Origin: an uncultured Bacteroidota bacterium
Lineage (GTDB): Bacteria > Bacteroidota > Bacteroidia > Chitinophagales > Saprospiraceae
Reading direction: 5' to 3'
DNA length: 44,516 nt
Assembly (NCBI GenBank): GCA_937870795.1
Contig: CALMWS010000409.1
Span: 1 to 44,516 of the forward strand
Of this stretch, positions 1-9,600 are shown piece after piece. The notes beneath the pieces were generated by a model. The model did no database searches. It saw nothing but the letters and a program-made list of their open reading frames with translations, and had not been told where the DNA came from. The stretch's first letter is position 1. Each line of letters opens with the position of its first letter. The position numbers and the translations under genes were made by a program.

Positions 1-738
1 GTAAGTGGATTTTAAGCTATTGAATTTATCCATTGATACCACAGGATTTTTGAAGAAACTTCCGGCATTTCCTATTTTTTTAGGGTCGGGCAACTTCTGT
101 TTTCGGATGTCAATGACCGCATCAGCAATTTGAGATGGGCTGGTTACATTCGGATCTACTTTTTGAGCCACATCAGCATAATTCAAAATTGGCCGTGCTG
201 TTTTTGACAACAAATAGTTTACCTTGGTAATGAAATATTTCCCTTTGCCTTCTCTTTTAAAATAACTTTCACGGTACCCAAAAAGGCAATCGTTTTTATA
301 AAAAACGCGTGTGGTTCCTTCCTCTAAATCGATGGCTTCCAGACTATGAAAGACCTTGTCCTGTTCTACTCCATAGGCACCAATGTTTTGCATGGGGGCA
401 GCACCCACAGTACCTGGAATGAGGGCCAGGTTTTCGAGGCCCCAAAGTTCATGACCCACAGACCACATTACAAAGTTGTGCCACACTTCTCCCGATCCCG
501 CAGACACCAGCAGGCTTTGGTGATCTTCATCTACAACCTCAATGCCTTTAATACGATTGAGCAATACGCTGCCCTTGTAATCACTCGTAAATAACACGTT
601 ACTTCCCCCTCCTAAAATCATGAAGGGATGCAAGTTTTTCAATAAAAAATCAAAGATGTCCTGATCCGAATAAACAGGAAAAAGTTGTTCACATGCTACT
701 TCAGTGCCAAATGTGTGAAAGGATTGTAGTGAGGTCAT
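1..738 (-). CDS. murB: UDP-N-acetylenolpyruvoylglucosamine reductase MurB (3' end cut by window edge)
   Basis: MurB is an FAD enzyme that reduces UDP-GlcNAc-enolpyruvate to UDP-MurNAc in cytoplasmic peptidoglycan precursor synthesis. The first 246 residues are visible. They include the FAD-binding GGGSN (43-47), the IPGTVGAAPMQNIGAYG stretch (107-123), GYRES (154-158, substrate Arg156) and GNAGSFFKNP (223-232, catalytic Ser227). The Tyr-containing insert between these motifs suggests a type I enzyme. About 90 C-terminal residues, including the conserved catalytic Glu, lie outside the window. The ATG at 738 is 8 nt downstream of the stop of the gene at 747-1361, so the two are probably cotranscribed. 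Identification is secure. Confidence 0.96.
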   Translation of the reverse strand, partial: MTSLQSFHTFGTEVACEQLFPVYSDQDIFDFLLKNLHPFMILGGGSNVLFTSDYKGSVLLNRIKGIEVVDEDHQSLLVSAGSGEVWHNFVMWSVGHELWGLENLALIPGTVGAAPMQNIGAYGVEQDKVFHSLEAIDLEEGTTRVFYKNDCLFGYRESYFKREGKGKYFITKVNYLLSKTARPILNYADVAQKVDPNVTSPSQIADAVIDIRKQKLPDPKKIGNAGSFFKNPVVSMDKFNSLKSTY

Positions 739-746
739 ATACGTGG

Positions 747-1361
747 TTATAATGAACTTTCAGGCGATGATATCTTCTTGACCATTCTCCAGTTGAAATC
801 CCACTGAAGGCCGATGTTGAGTGTATTGGCTTTGCTGTCTTTGTTCCATCCGTACCGCGCAAAACCCTGCAGCCCAAAACCACTGATGCCAAAGCCATAG
901 CCTAGCTGTGCGATGTAGGTTTTAAACAATTTCCGTTGCACTCCCTGCGAAGCATAGCTATCATCTAAGCCATACAATTCAGTCTTGCTGTATTGAATGC
1001 CTCCTCCTACACTAAAACCAAGTCTGCCTTCCCGATCCAGACCACTCAAGCCATTAAAATTGAGTTTGGCCATGATGGGATAACTTACAGTACCAAGACC
1101 CTTGTAATCTTTGACAGCAAGTCCCAAAAAACCAATACATGCCTGGGCTTCCAGAGATAAAGACATGTTTTGTCCCCCCAACCATATTTTTGGGCCAGCT
1201 CCGAGATTTAGGATGGCACTTCCCGCTGATCTGGAAGCTATACCATCGGAAGGATTAGCATAACGGTGGTACAAATCATTGGTCAATGTAAAGCCATAAC
1301 CCACCTGTGCCGATAGGGTATTCGTAAATAAAGCCAGCAGGGCTACAATCAAAAATCTCAT
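747..1361 (-). CDS. Secreted/outer-membrane beta-barrel-like protein, unknown function
   Basis: I do not recognise a named family. From the ATG at 1361 the protein starts with a clear signal peptide (MRFLIVALLALFTNTLSAQ, cleavage near residue 19). The rest is rich in alternating Gly/aromatic strands such as VGYGFTLTND, GPKIWLGGQ, YGFGISGFGLQGFARYG, and it ends in a basic tail. That pattern fits a small outer-membrane beta-barrel. An in-frame ATG at 1382 would add seven polar residues before the signal peptide, so 1361 is preferred. It lies directly upstream of murB, likely in one transcript, but nothing links it to cell-wall synthesis beyond position. Confidence 0.7.
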   Translation of the reverse strand: MRFLIVALLALFTNTLSAQVGYGFTLTNDLYHRYANPSDGIASRSAGSAILNLGAGPKIWLGGQNMSLSLEAQACIGFLGLAVKDYKGLGTVSYPIMAKLNFNGLSGLDREGRLGFSVGGGIQYSKTELYGLDDSYASQGVQRKLFKTYIAQLGYGFGISGFGLQGFARYGWNKDSKANTLNIGLQWDFNWRMVKKISSPESSL

Positions 1362-1423
1362 ATGTTTTGTTTTATTTATCAAAGACGTAATTCCCTGGTA
1401 AAAAGGTACGTGCTTCTGTAAAA

Positions 1424-3157
1424 TTATTGGATGTGGTTCAAAATTAAAACATTTACTGCCTTCAGCAATTCATTGGCTTCCTGGTGCAGGACTTTCATGG
1501 AAGTCAAATGTTCAGCCTCATGAGCAAGGTGCTGGTCAAAAGCCCTGAAGTTGTCGTCAATTCTGTTTTTAATTCTTTGGGTATAATCATTGAGCGTAGT
1601 CCTCACTTCTTCTTCCATCTTAACCCTTCCTTTTTCTACTTCTTCTTTAAATCTTCGAACGATCTTACTCTTGTTTAAGCCCAGTGTAACGCCTGCAAAC
1701 AGCAAGCCTACTGTAGTCAAAATGCCACCTGTGATGTCAAATACGGCACCATTGACAAGCGCGGTAATCATTACTCCAATTACAGCCATACCTCCACCAG
1801 CCGCTAAATTTGGGGTCATCTTGCCGGATTCCTTAAGTAAGGTTTCGTCGTAAAAGTTTTCACTCTTGTTCATAAATTGTGAAAAACTTTGTTGCAGGTC
1901 TTTTAACACATTGGCCCTGCGCTCCGCTATGTCAGCAAAAATGTCATCGGTGTCTTTTAAGACGGTGCGATTGGTTTTCAGCTTGGCATCTACCAACTTG
2001 CCCATCAATTGTATGTTGTCAGCAACATCGGTAATGCCGGCGTGCAATTTGTCTCTCAATTGGGTGTTGAGCTGCAACTCAAAATCTTTCGATTGCTGAT
2101 TCAACCAGTCTTTAAGTCCCGACTCTGTACCAAAAAGGGAAGAAAATGAACGTTTTAAGACATTGACAAAGGATAGACCCTCACCCAACTCTTCCGATTT
2201 TTTACCCGTGATTTTATCATAAGTTGCAAGTAAATTTTCTGCCAACACCCCCACCTGGTATTGTGTCTTTTTTTCCTGACTATCCAGCGTTTCTCTGATG
2301 TCGTCTCTAAAATCCCGATCCAGTAAAAACTGCTCATCTCTCAGTTGTAAAGCATGCGAAATGGTATCTGCGATCCTCTGAGCCGTATTGGTGCTGTTGG
2401 CCATTTTGAGATAAGGCGCTTTGCCCCCGGTAATGTTATCTGCAATAAACTGTCGCAACGGACCATAACCACTTTCCGACTGCCTCCCTTCAAGTTCGAA
2501 CTTGGCTGAAACTGCAAAAACATGTGGAAAAGCCAACCCCTTTTTCTGGGCATTTTCAACTACACCGTTTAAGTTGATCTGTAAATCCGTCTCATTAAGC
2601 AAATCTTTTTGTTGCAACACAAAGATGACTTTCCGACGCCATTCGTTGTTGATAAAATCAAAAAAATCCCAGGCCGATTGTCGGTAAGGATTTTTGGCTT
2701 CAAAAACAAAAACGATCAGGTCTGAATAGGGTATAAATTTTTCTGTTATTTCCTGGTGATGCGCCACGATGGTGTTGGTTCCCGGGGTGTCCACAATGGC
2801 AATTTCTTTTAATATTTCTACGGGCTGGGTTATCTTTTTAATGTGTTCCGTTATGAACACTGAACTTTCTTCAGGACCGTATACAATTTGCTGTATCGTA
2901 TCTGTCATCGGCGATGGCGCAACCTTACAAATTTCTTTGTCGGTCTCCAATAAGGCATTGATGAATGAACTTTTACCAGCCTTTACTTCACCTACAATTA
3001 CAAAAGTAAAGGGAGCTTCTAATTGCAAATGAAGATAACGTACGGTTTCATTCATTGCTTTGTTGTCAACATCGGAAGTGAGTTTCTCCAGTTTTCCTAT
3101 GGCCAGAGACAACCTGCTGCTGATGTCAACAATTTTCGGATCTATGCTGTTTTTCAT
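1424..3157 (-). CDS. Dynamin-like GTPase (bacterial dynamin-like protein)
   Basis: This is a large GTPase of the dynamin superfamily, 577 residues from the ATG at 3157. The P-loop is GEVKAGKSS (56-64), switch I Thr is in the PSPMTDT stretch (81-87), and DTPG is at 123-126. The G4 motif is a divergent LQQKD rather than NKxD. A long helical middle/stalk follows. A hydrophobic stretch of about 40 residues (roughly 450-492, including GGMAVIGVMITALVNGAVF and TTVGLLFAGVTLGL) resembles the membrane-inserting paddle of bacterial dynamin-like proteins. A further helical tail ends the protein. The family remodels or tethers membranes; the role here is unknown. It stands alone, whereas many bacterial dynamins come as tandem pairs. 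The extended start at 3184 adds a hydrophobic MIIFTFLIN prefix and is less likely. Confidence 0.88.
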   Translation of the reverse strand: MKNSIDPKIVDISSRLSLAIGKLEKLTSDVDNKAMNETVRYLHLQLEAPFTFVIVGEVKAGKSSFINALLETDKEICKVAPSPMTDTIQQIVYGPEESSVFITEHIKKITQPVEILKEIAIVDTPGTNTIVAHHQEITEKFIPYSDLIVFVFEAKNPYRQSAWDFFDFINNEWRRKVIFVLQQKDLLNETDLQINLNGVVENAQKKGLAFPHVFAVSAKFELEGRQSESGYGPLRQFIADNITGGKAPYLKMANSTNTAQRIADTISHALQLRDEQFLLDRDFRDDIRETLDSQEKKTQYQVGVLAENLLATYDKITGKKSEELGEGLSFVNVLKRSFSSLFGTESGLKDWLNQQSKDFELQLNTQLRDKLHAGITDVADNIQLMGKLVDAKLKTNRTVLKDTDDIFADIAERRANVLKDLQQSFSQFMNKSENFYDETLLKESGKMTPNLAAGGGMAVIGVMITALVNGAVFDITGGILTTVGLLFAGVTLGLNKSKIVRRFKEEVEKGRVKMEEEVRTTLNDYTQRIKNRIDDNFRAFDQHLAHEAEHLTSMKVLHQEANELLKAVNVLILNHIQ

Positions 3158-3307
3158 GTTTATCAAAAATGTAAAGATAATCAATTCAAACTGAATTTTT
3201 AGGTGGATTTGGGGCTTTGGGTCCTATGCCATTGCCCAAACAGAACGGGACTGCATTTTTTATGGAAGACAAAACCACAAATACGGCATTCATGTGGTTA
3301 CAAAATG

Positions 3308-3315
3308 TAAATTTG
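3308..3315 (+). promoter_or_regulatory. Bacteroidota -7 promoter element TAAATTTG
   Basis: This is an exact match to TAnnTTTG. It ends 4 nt before the ATG at 3320, so the predicted transcript would be leaderless or nearly so. No convincing -33 TTG is visible. Confidence 0.55.
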
Positions 3316-3319
3316 TCTT

Positions 3320-5560
3320 ATGACAAATTTGAAACAAACCCTCAACGAATCAATCGCCTTTGGTTCAGCCCTTGCCGTTATCCTTGCCGGGCTGTGGGCC
3401 TGGCCTATGTTTGGCACTTACTTTTTACATCCCAATGAGCACATGTTTGCCTTTGGGGGAGACCCATTGACTCTTTATTACAATGTTGTTTACCATAGTT
3501 GTTACGGCTCTGGAGCCCACCTTTCATCCATGAGTTATCCAGATGGTGAATTGATCTTTCTGACCGATGCCCAGGGCAGTTTGTCGGTCTTACTCAGTTG
3601 CCTTCAGGCTATGGGTTTGAATGTTTGTCAATATGGTGTAGGCATTGTCAACTCACTGGCTGTTTGGGGCTATTTGTTGGCGGCTTTTTTGTTGTACCAC
3701 ATTTTTCTTGCATTAAAACTTCCTGTATGGAGGGCTGCCATTTTTGCATCAATGGTAGCCGTTATGGCGCCTCACCTGCCCCGAATGATTGGCCATCACG
3801 GGCTTTCTCACACTTTTTTACTACCTCTTACTTTTTTATGGTTGATACGCAAATTTAATGTATCCAAAATGGAATGGAGGGATTTGGGGTATTGGCTTGT
3901 TTTGTTGTTTTTTACTTTCAACAATCCATATAGCGGCTTTGGCCTGGGTCTCATCGTTTTACTTACCGCATTTGTAATGTTGGTAAAAGTGCGCCAAATT
4001 AACAGGTACTGGATGTACATTGCATCGGTAGGACTGAGCCCACTTTTGTGCTTATTCGTGTACCTGCATTTTTTTGATCCCTTTTACGATCGCATAGCTT
4101 TGCAGTGGGGTTATTTTCATTATAAGGCCAATTTGGAAGGACTCCTGGCACCCGCCCAATCATTGATGGATTGGGGACTCAACGTATGGACAGGTAAGGG
4201 TTTCAAAATGGAATATGAAGCCATTATGAATCTGGGCTTTCCGTTTTCTATGATTTTGATAGCTTTTTTGGGTGTAAAAATATTTAGGTCAAGATGGATG
4301 GCTGATTATCAATATCCGGCTTTTGTCATGCCTTTTTTCTGGGCAGGACTCTTGCTCTTTATTTATGCAGCTGCCATTCTATTTTTACCTTTTCCGCAAG
4401 ACTGGGTTGAGAATGTTTTGGGGAAACTGCTGATGTTTAAAGCCTCTGCGCGTCTGGCATGGCCATTCTGGTATGCACTTATTATCCTTGCGGTAGCCTT
4501 GCTCGAAAACCTGCTACAACGCGTATCTTTTTCAGGATACATGTATACCATCGCTTTGGTGTGTGTAACCTGGTTTACAGATTTTCAACTTTACCGCAAA
4601 CCCGTGTTTAAAGACACAGTCCAACCTAATTTTTTTAGCATTTCTTCAAATGCAGAAATCTCCGACCTGCTCAACAAGGCTGGTGTAAACCCCAATGACT
4701 ACCAGGCCATATTTTTACTTCCCAAATTGATGACCTGGACGGACCATTTTCAAAGTGAGCACAATTTTTTCAATCAGTTTTTTGGCATGCGACTATCAGC
4801 TACCACAGGCCTGCCCTTAGTAAGCGCCATGTTGTCGAGGATGTCGATTGGACAAACAGCAGAACGAATCGAGTTTTTGTCGGACCCATTGATCGAAAAA
4901 TCGCTGCAAAACAGATTTCCCAACCAAAAACCATTGTTACTATTGAGGGGTAAGGGCAATCCTGCTTTGAAATGGGGTGAGCAATACCTTCTGACCATCT
5001 GTGACACCTTGCTGGATCACAATGATTTTACATTACTTCGCCTTCCTTTGGATCGGATCAATCGCTACCAGCTGCTATCTGATATAAAATCGGGTTCTGT
5101 AATAGAAAATGCCAACTTAAATCCAGGCAATTGTTATTATGGCAGTGGGGCCGCGGTCAATGCCTCCAAAGCTTATTTTGGAGACAAATGCTGGGAAGTA
5201 AAAGCGGGTGAGCAGGAAGTGGTATCATTCAATGTGCCGCAGGCAACCGATAGTTTGTATCACTTTTCTGCCTGGTCATATATAGATTTTGCAAAGTATG
5301 GGCTGGGAACCTGGTCGCTGAGATGGTTTGAGCAGGGAGTAGAAAAAGGAAGAGCAGATTATCCGTTGCACCAATCATCAGAAGTACACGACCAATGGGT
5401 AAGGGCAGATATCGACGTACCTGTTTGCAAGACGTGTGCGTACAAAGTATTTTTTATTGGAAATCGCACTTCCTGGACAGACGAGATTTTGTTCAGGCCA
5501 GGGTCACAATACCATTACATCAATGGATTGTACAATGGATTTAAAATTCAAGGGAAATAA
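3320..5560 (+). CDS. Large polytopic membrane protein, GT-C glycosyltransferase-like
   Basis: A 746-residue protein with about ten or more membrane segments in residues 1-430, followed by a soluble region of about 300 residues. The first loop, after TM1, carries acidic residues (FGGDPLTLYY, then YPDGELIFLTD), as expected for GT-C enzymes, which use lipid-linked sugars at the membrane. The C-terminal part (about 590-746) has an N-G-rich, beta-sandwich-like look (NPGNCYYGSGAAVNASKAY, KVFFIGNRTSWTDEILFRP) recalling carbohydrate-binding modules. I cannot name the family, and the substrate is unknown. The start at 3320 is supported by the promoter element just upstream. The gene converges on the cysteine-rich gene across a shared terminator. 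Confidence 0.7.
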   Translation: MTNLKQTLNESIAFGSALAVILAGLWAWPMFGTYFLHPNEHMFAFGGDPLTLYYNVVYHSCYGSGAHLSSMSYPDGELIFLTDAQGSLSVLLSCLQAMGLNVCQYGVGIVNSLAVWGYLLAAFLLYHIFLALKLPVWRAAIFASMVAVMAPHLPRMIGHHGLSHTFLLPLTFLWLIRKFNVSKMEWRDLGYWLVLLFFTFNNPYSGFGLGLIVLLTAFVMLVKVRQINRYWMYIASVGLSPLLCLFVYLHFFDPFYDRIALQWGYFHYKANLEGLLAPAQSLMDWGLNVWTGKGFKMEYEAIMNLGFPFSMILIAFLGVKIFRSRWMADYQYPAFVMPFFWAGLLLFIYAAAILFLPFPQDWVENVLGKLLMFKASARLAWPFWYALIILAVALLENLLQRVSFSGYMYTIALVCVTWFTDFQLYRKPVFKDTVQPNFFSISSNAEISDLLNKAGVNPNDYQAIFLLPKLMTWTDHFQSEHNFFNQFFGMRLSATTGLPLVSAMLSRMSIGQTAERIEFLSDPLIEKSLQNRFPNQKPLLLLRGKGNPALKWGEQYLLTICDTLLDHNDFTLLRLPLDRINRYQLLSDIKSGSVIENANLNPGNCYYGSGAAVNASKAYFGDKCWEVKAGEQEVVSFNVPQATDSLYHFSAWSYIDFAKYGLGTWSLRWFEQGVEKGRADYPLHQSSEVHDQWVRADIDVPVCKTCAYKVFFIGNRTSWTDEILFRPGSQYHYINGLYNGFKIQGK

Positions 5561-5561
5561 A

Positions 5562-5585
5562 AAAGCCCACCAAAAGGCGGGCTTT
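5562..5585. terminator. Bidirectional rho-independent terminator
   Basis: The inverted repeat 5562-5571 / 5576-5585 (core AGCCCACC and GGCGGGCT, one A:C mismatch, loop AAAA) sits between convergent genes ending at 5560 and 5610. On the minus strand the hairpin is followed by six T, giving a strong terminator for the cysteine-rich gene. On the plus strand the downstream T tract is weak. Confidence 0.85.
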
Positions 5586-5609
5586 AAAAAGTTCTTTTTG
5601 AAAGCGATA

Positions 5610-6119
5610 TTAATTGTTTTCAGCTTTGTGACCTGCACAAGCTTTACCACTACCTTCGCTTTTGCTGCAAGACTTGTTGCCATCTTTTTTGCAACATGCT
5701 TTGTCTCCATCTTTTTTGCAACAAGCTTTTTCAGTAGTTTTTACTTCACCTGTTGTGGCGTTTCTTTCCATGCCTGCTGAAGCTACTCTGGTAAATTTTT
5801 TCTCATTGGCATTGTATTCAACTTCATTCCAGCTTACTGATCCGGAATGCTCACAAACTGATTTTTCATAATAAGTTACCTTGCCTGAAGTTTCGCACAC
5901 TCTTTTTTGAATGTTTTCATTGGCAGCAGCAGCCATTTCAGCTTCAGATTCCATGGAAGCAGAAGCTACTTTTGATCCTGAACAAGCTTTGGCATCAGCA
6001 CCGGCTGTTTTCTTTGAAGCGCAACATGCTTTGTCAGCAGATGCAGATTTTGTACACTGGGCATTTGCAGTTAAACCGGTAGCCAGGATAAATGTAAAAA
6101 GGAAAAGAATTTTTCTCAT
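5610..6119 (-). CDS. Cysteine-rich secreted protein with CCKKDG repeats
   Basis: A 169-residue exported protein. The signal peptide is MRKILFLFTFILATGLTANA, and the mature part starts QCTKSAS. I count 12 cysteines, including three CC pairs, plus many Lys, Ala and Ser. The middle (about 70-120) looks folded and holds two VCExSG motifs (VCETSG, VCEHSG). The C-terminus repeats ACCKKDGDK / ACCKKDGNK and then SCSKSEGSG, KACAGHK. Paired cysteines suggest metal binding (metallothionein-like) or disulfide cross-linking, but this is inference and I know of no named family. It has its own promoter element (6150-6157) and a strong terminator, so it is monocistronic. Confidence 0.75.
   Translation of the reverse strand: MRKILFLFTFILATGLTANAQCTKSASADKACCASKKTAGADAKACSGSKVASASMESEAEMAAAANENIQKRVCETSGKVTYYEKSVCEHSGSVSWNEVEYNANEKKFTRVASAGMERNATTGEVKTTEKACCKKDGDKACCKKDGNKSCSKSEGSGKACAGHKAENN
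5680..5723 (-). repeat. Short tandem repeat inside the Cys-rich gene
   Basis: The 17-bp string ccatcttttttgcaaca occurs at 5680-5696 and again at 5707-5723, offset 27 bp (nine codons). It encodes the two CCKKDG-type units, so the C-terminal tail probably grew by in-frame duplication. Confidence 0.8.
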
Positions 6120-6149
6120 TTGATGGTAGTTTTTAAGAATTTGATATTA

Positions 6150-6157
6150 CAAAGATA
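6150..6157 (-). promoter_or_regulatory. -7 promoter element TATCTTTG
   Basis: Exact TAnnTTTG match on the minus strand, 30 nt before the ATG at 6119 of the Cys-rich gene. Confidence 0.55.
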
Positions 6158-6217
6158 ACTTATTTCAAGGTCACACATTTTAAAAATTATTAACTTTAAC
6201 CAAAATTTAGGATTCTG

Positions 6218-6643
6218 ATGCGCATATTTTTGGTATTTGGTTTGTTTTTTCTATTGATTTCGTGTCAGCACAAGACCTATAGTCCGCTCACTTACGAGGG
6301 AAAAATGCTGGAATGGGGCACAGGAGGTGGTTTTACAGGTGCGGTATCTACGTGGTGCCTGCTGGATAATGGCAGGATCTTTAAATCAGAAGACAACGGT
6401 AAAACGTACCAGGAAGTGACCAAAATCACCAGGACAGCGAGCACACAGTTTTTTGACAATTTTACCACCCTGGGCCTCCGACAGATGAAATTAGATGAAC
6501 CGGGTAACAAATATTATTTTCTTGAGTTGAGAGAAAAAGAGGGCGCACACAAGTTGGTGTGGGGGTACAAAGATTTGACCAATAAAGTACCCGCCATTCT
6601 GCATAAAAATTTAATGCACATCATTAAAGTTGAAAATCAATAA
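6218..6643 (+). CDS. Small lipoprotein with one Asp-box-like motif
   Basis: A 141-residue predicted lipoprotein. The short hydrophobic leader ends in a lipobox (LLISC, Cys at about residue 16). The body includes FKSEDNGKTYQEV, which fits the Asp-box pattern S-x-D-x-G-x-T-W/Y of sialidase and BNR-type beta hairpins. One such motif does not make a propeller, and I do not recognise the family. It lies 32 nt upstream of the M4 peptidase on the same strand, so cotranscription is possible. The start is the first in-frame ATG giving the lipoprotein signal. Confidence 0.72.
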   Translation: MRIFLVFGLFFLLISCQHKTYSPLTYEGKMLEWGTGGGFTGAVSTWCLLDNGRIFKSEDNGKTYQEVTKITRTASTQFFDNFTTLGLRQMKLDEPGNKYYFLELREKEGAHKLVWGYKDLTNKVPAILHKNLMHIIKVENQ

Positions 6644-6675
6644 TTCTATTTTTTTTAAAAGGATTAAATTTTAAT

Positions 6676-9600
6676 ATGAATAACCAAAGAATTACAGCAA
6701 TTGTAGCTATTTACCTGCTTTGTTTAGGTACTCTTTCTGCACAATTTAAAGAGCTTCGTCTTGATCCCAAATCTCCCCAGCAAGGGCAACCAAAACTTGC
6801 CGAAGCGCTTGTTATTCCGGCATCATCCGCTACAAGCAATAAAGTATTTGATCCATCGAAGGTAAAATTGTCAGTGGGCAAGCTGATGAATCCTGGTATC
6901 TCAGTAGTAGCCAGAACTGCAGATGGCATGCCGGTTGCTTGGCAGGGAACCATCAAAAATGCTGCAAATCTGCGAAACATAGGTCTGGAGCAAAAGGTTA
7001 CACTGCACCTAAAAGCGTTAACACCATTTGCGGGCAACAAAGACCTGGACCAGCAGTTTCAAATTTCAAAAGTTACCCAGGATGATAAAGGCTACCAACA
7101 TATCAGGTTGCAACAGTTTGTGGAAGGTGTAGTCGTTTATGGTGGTGAACTTACCATGCATACCAATGGTGAAGATATTGATTTTGTGGCAGGAAGAGCC
7201 TGGCCTGTAGCTGATGGCATTACTTCAAAACCAGCTATAACAAGTGAACAGGCAATGCAACAGGTTTGGAATGATCTTGGAGGCAAGCCTACTGTAACAA
7301 TGGGTCCCTGGTCACATTTGATTAAAGACAATAGCACGTTGATTTTTCTTCCCATCAGTGCATCTGATTTGCGTTTGTGTTACCACCAAACCATCTACAA
7401 AACAGCTGTGGATCGCTGGGAATATTTTATCGATGCCAATACAGGAGAAGTCCTTAAAAAATTTCCTTCCATTTGTAAATTTCACAATCATTCAAAGGCA
7501 GAGCCTATAGGGGAAGATTGTGTAACAAATGCTGCCGCTCTGCAACAACCTCCAGAAGAAATTTCATTTTTCCCTCCCTTGGATGGACCTTCCACCGCTA
7601 CTGCCCAGGATTTGTTTAACATCAATCGCACCATCAACACTTATCAGGTGGGTAACAAATTTTACATGATCGATGGTGCCCGCTCCATGTTTAAATCCAG
7701 TTCCAATATGCCCAACGACCCTCAGGGTGTCATTTGGACCATTGATGCATCCAACACAGCTCCACAAAACAGCAATTTCAATGCCGACCACATTACCAGC
7801 AACAACAACAGCTGGTCCAACAAAACAGGTGTTTCGGCTCATTACAATGGCGGAAAGGCTTACGATTATTTTAAGAATTTATTTGCGCGCAATTCGATCA
7901 ATGGCAGTGGGGGCAATATCGTTTCCTTTATCAACATTGCCGATGAAGATGGCTCAAGTCTGGGCAATGCCTTTTGGAATGGTGCTGCCAAGTTTTATGG
8001 CAACGGAGATAGTGCATTCCAGCCACTGGCTAGGGGCTTGGATGTTGCCGGCCATGAGATGACGCATGGGGTAGTTCAAAATACGGCCAACCTCGAATAC
8101 CAGGGTGAAGCAGGTGCCCTTAATGAATCATTTGCCGATGTTTTTGGTGCCATGATCGATAGAGACGATTGGCTGATTGGCGAAGATGTAGTGAAAACGG
8201 CAGCCTTTCCATCCGGCGCATTGCGAAGTCTCCAGGATCCACACAATGGAGCAGCCACCAATGATTTCAACAGGGGCTGGCAGCCCAAAAAATATTCAGA
8301 AAGATACAAAGGTTCAGAAGACAATGGTGGTGTACACCTAAATAGTGGCATACCCAACCACGCTTTTTTTCTTTTTGCTTCAAGTGTTGGAAAAGACAAG
8401 GCAGAGAAGGTTTACTACAAAGTATTAGATCAGTACCTGACCAAATCTTCACAGTTTGTAGATTGCAGGGTAGCGGTGATCAGAGCTGCCCGGGAAGAAT
8501 ATGGCGAAAGTGCCGCCACCGCAGCAGCAGCCGCTTTCGACGCTGTTGAGGTCTTTGGCAATTCCGGGGGAGAATATGAAGACGATGTCAATATCAATCC
8601 GGGCCAGGATCTCATCCTCTTTACTTCAGAGGATCAGCAAAAACTATACATCTACACCGCGCAGGGTGATGCCGTTGCCGATCCACTGACCAATACCAAT
8701 CCCATCAGTAAACCCAGTATTTCGGATGATGGCAGCGTAATTGTATTTGTAGCTACCGACCAAAAAATCCACTACATCATAATCGATTGGGCAGCAGGTT
8801 CTGCCACTGAAAATATACTGCAAACCACGGGAACATGGAGAAATGCAGCCATTTCCAAGGATGGAACCAAATTGGCAGCGTTGAGATCTTCTGAAGAAAA
8901 TGTAATCGTAGTTTTTGACCTGCTAACAGGTAATGGTGCCAACTTTGAATTGACCAACCCCACATTTACCCCCGGCATTTCGACTGGTGATGTTTTGTAC
9001 GCCGATGCAATGGAGTGGGACTTTACGGGAGAATACATCATGTACGATGCTAAAAATGCAGTAAAATCGAGTTCTGGTTTTAATATAGAATTTTGGGACA
9101 TTGGCTTCATCAAAGTTTGGAACAAGAGCAGTAAAAATTTTGCACTTCCTGATCAGATAGAAAAATTGTTCCCTGCACTGGATGAAGGTTTAAGTGTGGG
9201 CAACCCAACGTTCTCCAAAAACAGCCCCTACATTATTGCTTTTGATTACCTCGAAGGCAGCGATTTTTATGTCCTGGGTGCCAATATCGAGACTGGTGAT
9301 GCAGCAGTTATTTTTGAAAATTCTGATATCGGTTATCCCTCTTACTCAAGATCGGATGATGCGGTAGTTCTCGACAATGCAACTTTTTTTGGTACGGATC
9401 TGAATATCATTCCACTTGAATCAGATAAAATTACAGGGCAAGACAACCCCATCGTTTTTGCTGAAGGTTATTCGTGGGGTGTATGGTTTAGCAACGGCAG
9501 CAGGCAAATAAGTGCCATCAGCGAAGTGAACTCTGCTAAAACTGACATGTTTTTATTTCCCAATCCTGCTAAAGATATACTTACCGTTTCCATCAATGAA

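Noticed and set aside
3217-3438. 73-codon plus-strand ORF upstream of and overlapping the GT-C-like gene
   Set aside because: It overlaps the better-supported gene in another frame, has no family resemblance, and the promoter element at 3308 lies inside it.
5680-5723. 17-bp repeat pair considered as a CRISPR or regulatory repeat
   Set aside because: Only two copies, in frame with codons, and explained by the duplicated CCKKDG protein units.
5436-5780. Plus-strand 114-codon ORF rich in Phe/Thr across the terminator
   Set aside because: It is the antisense image of the Lys/Ala-rich Cys-rich gene and spans a strong terminator.
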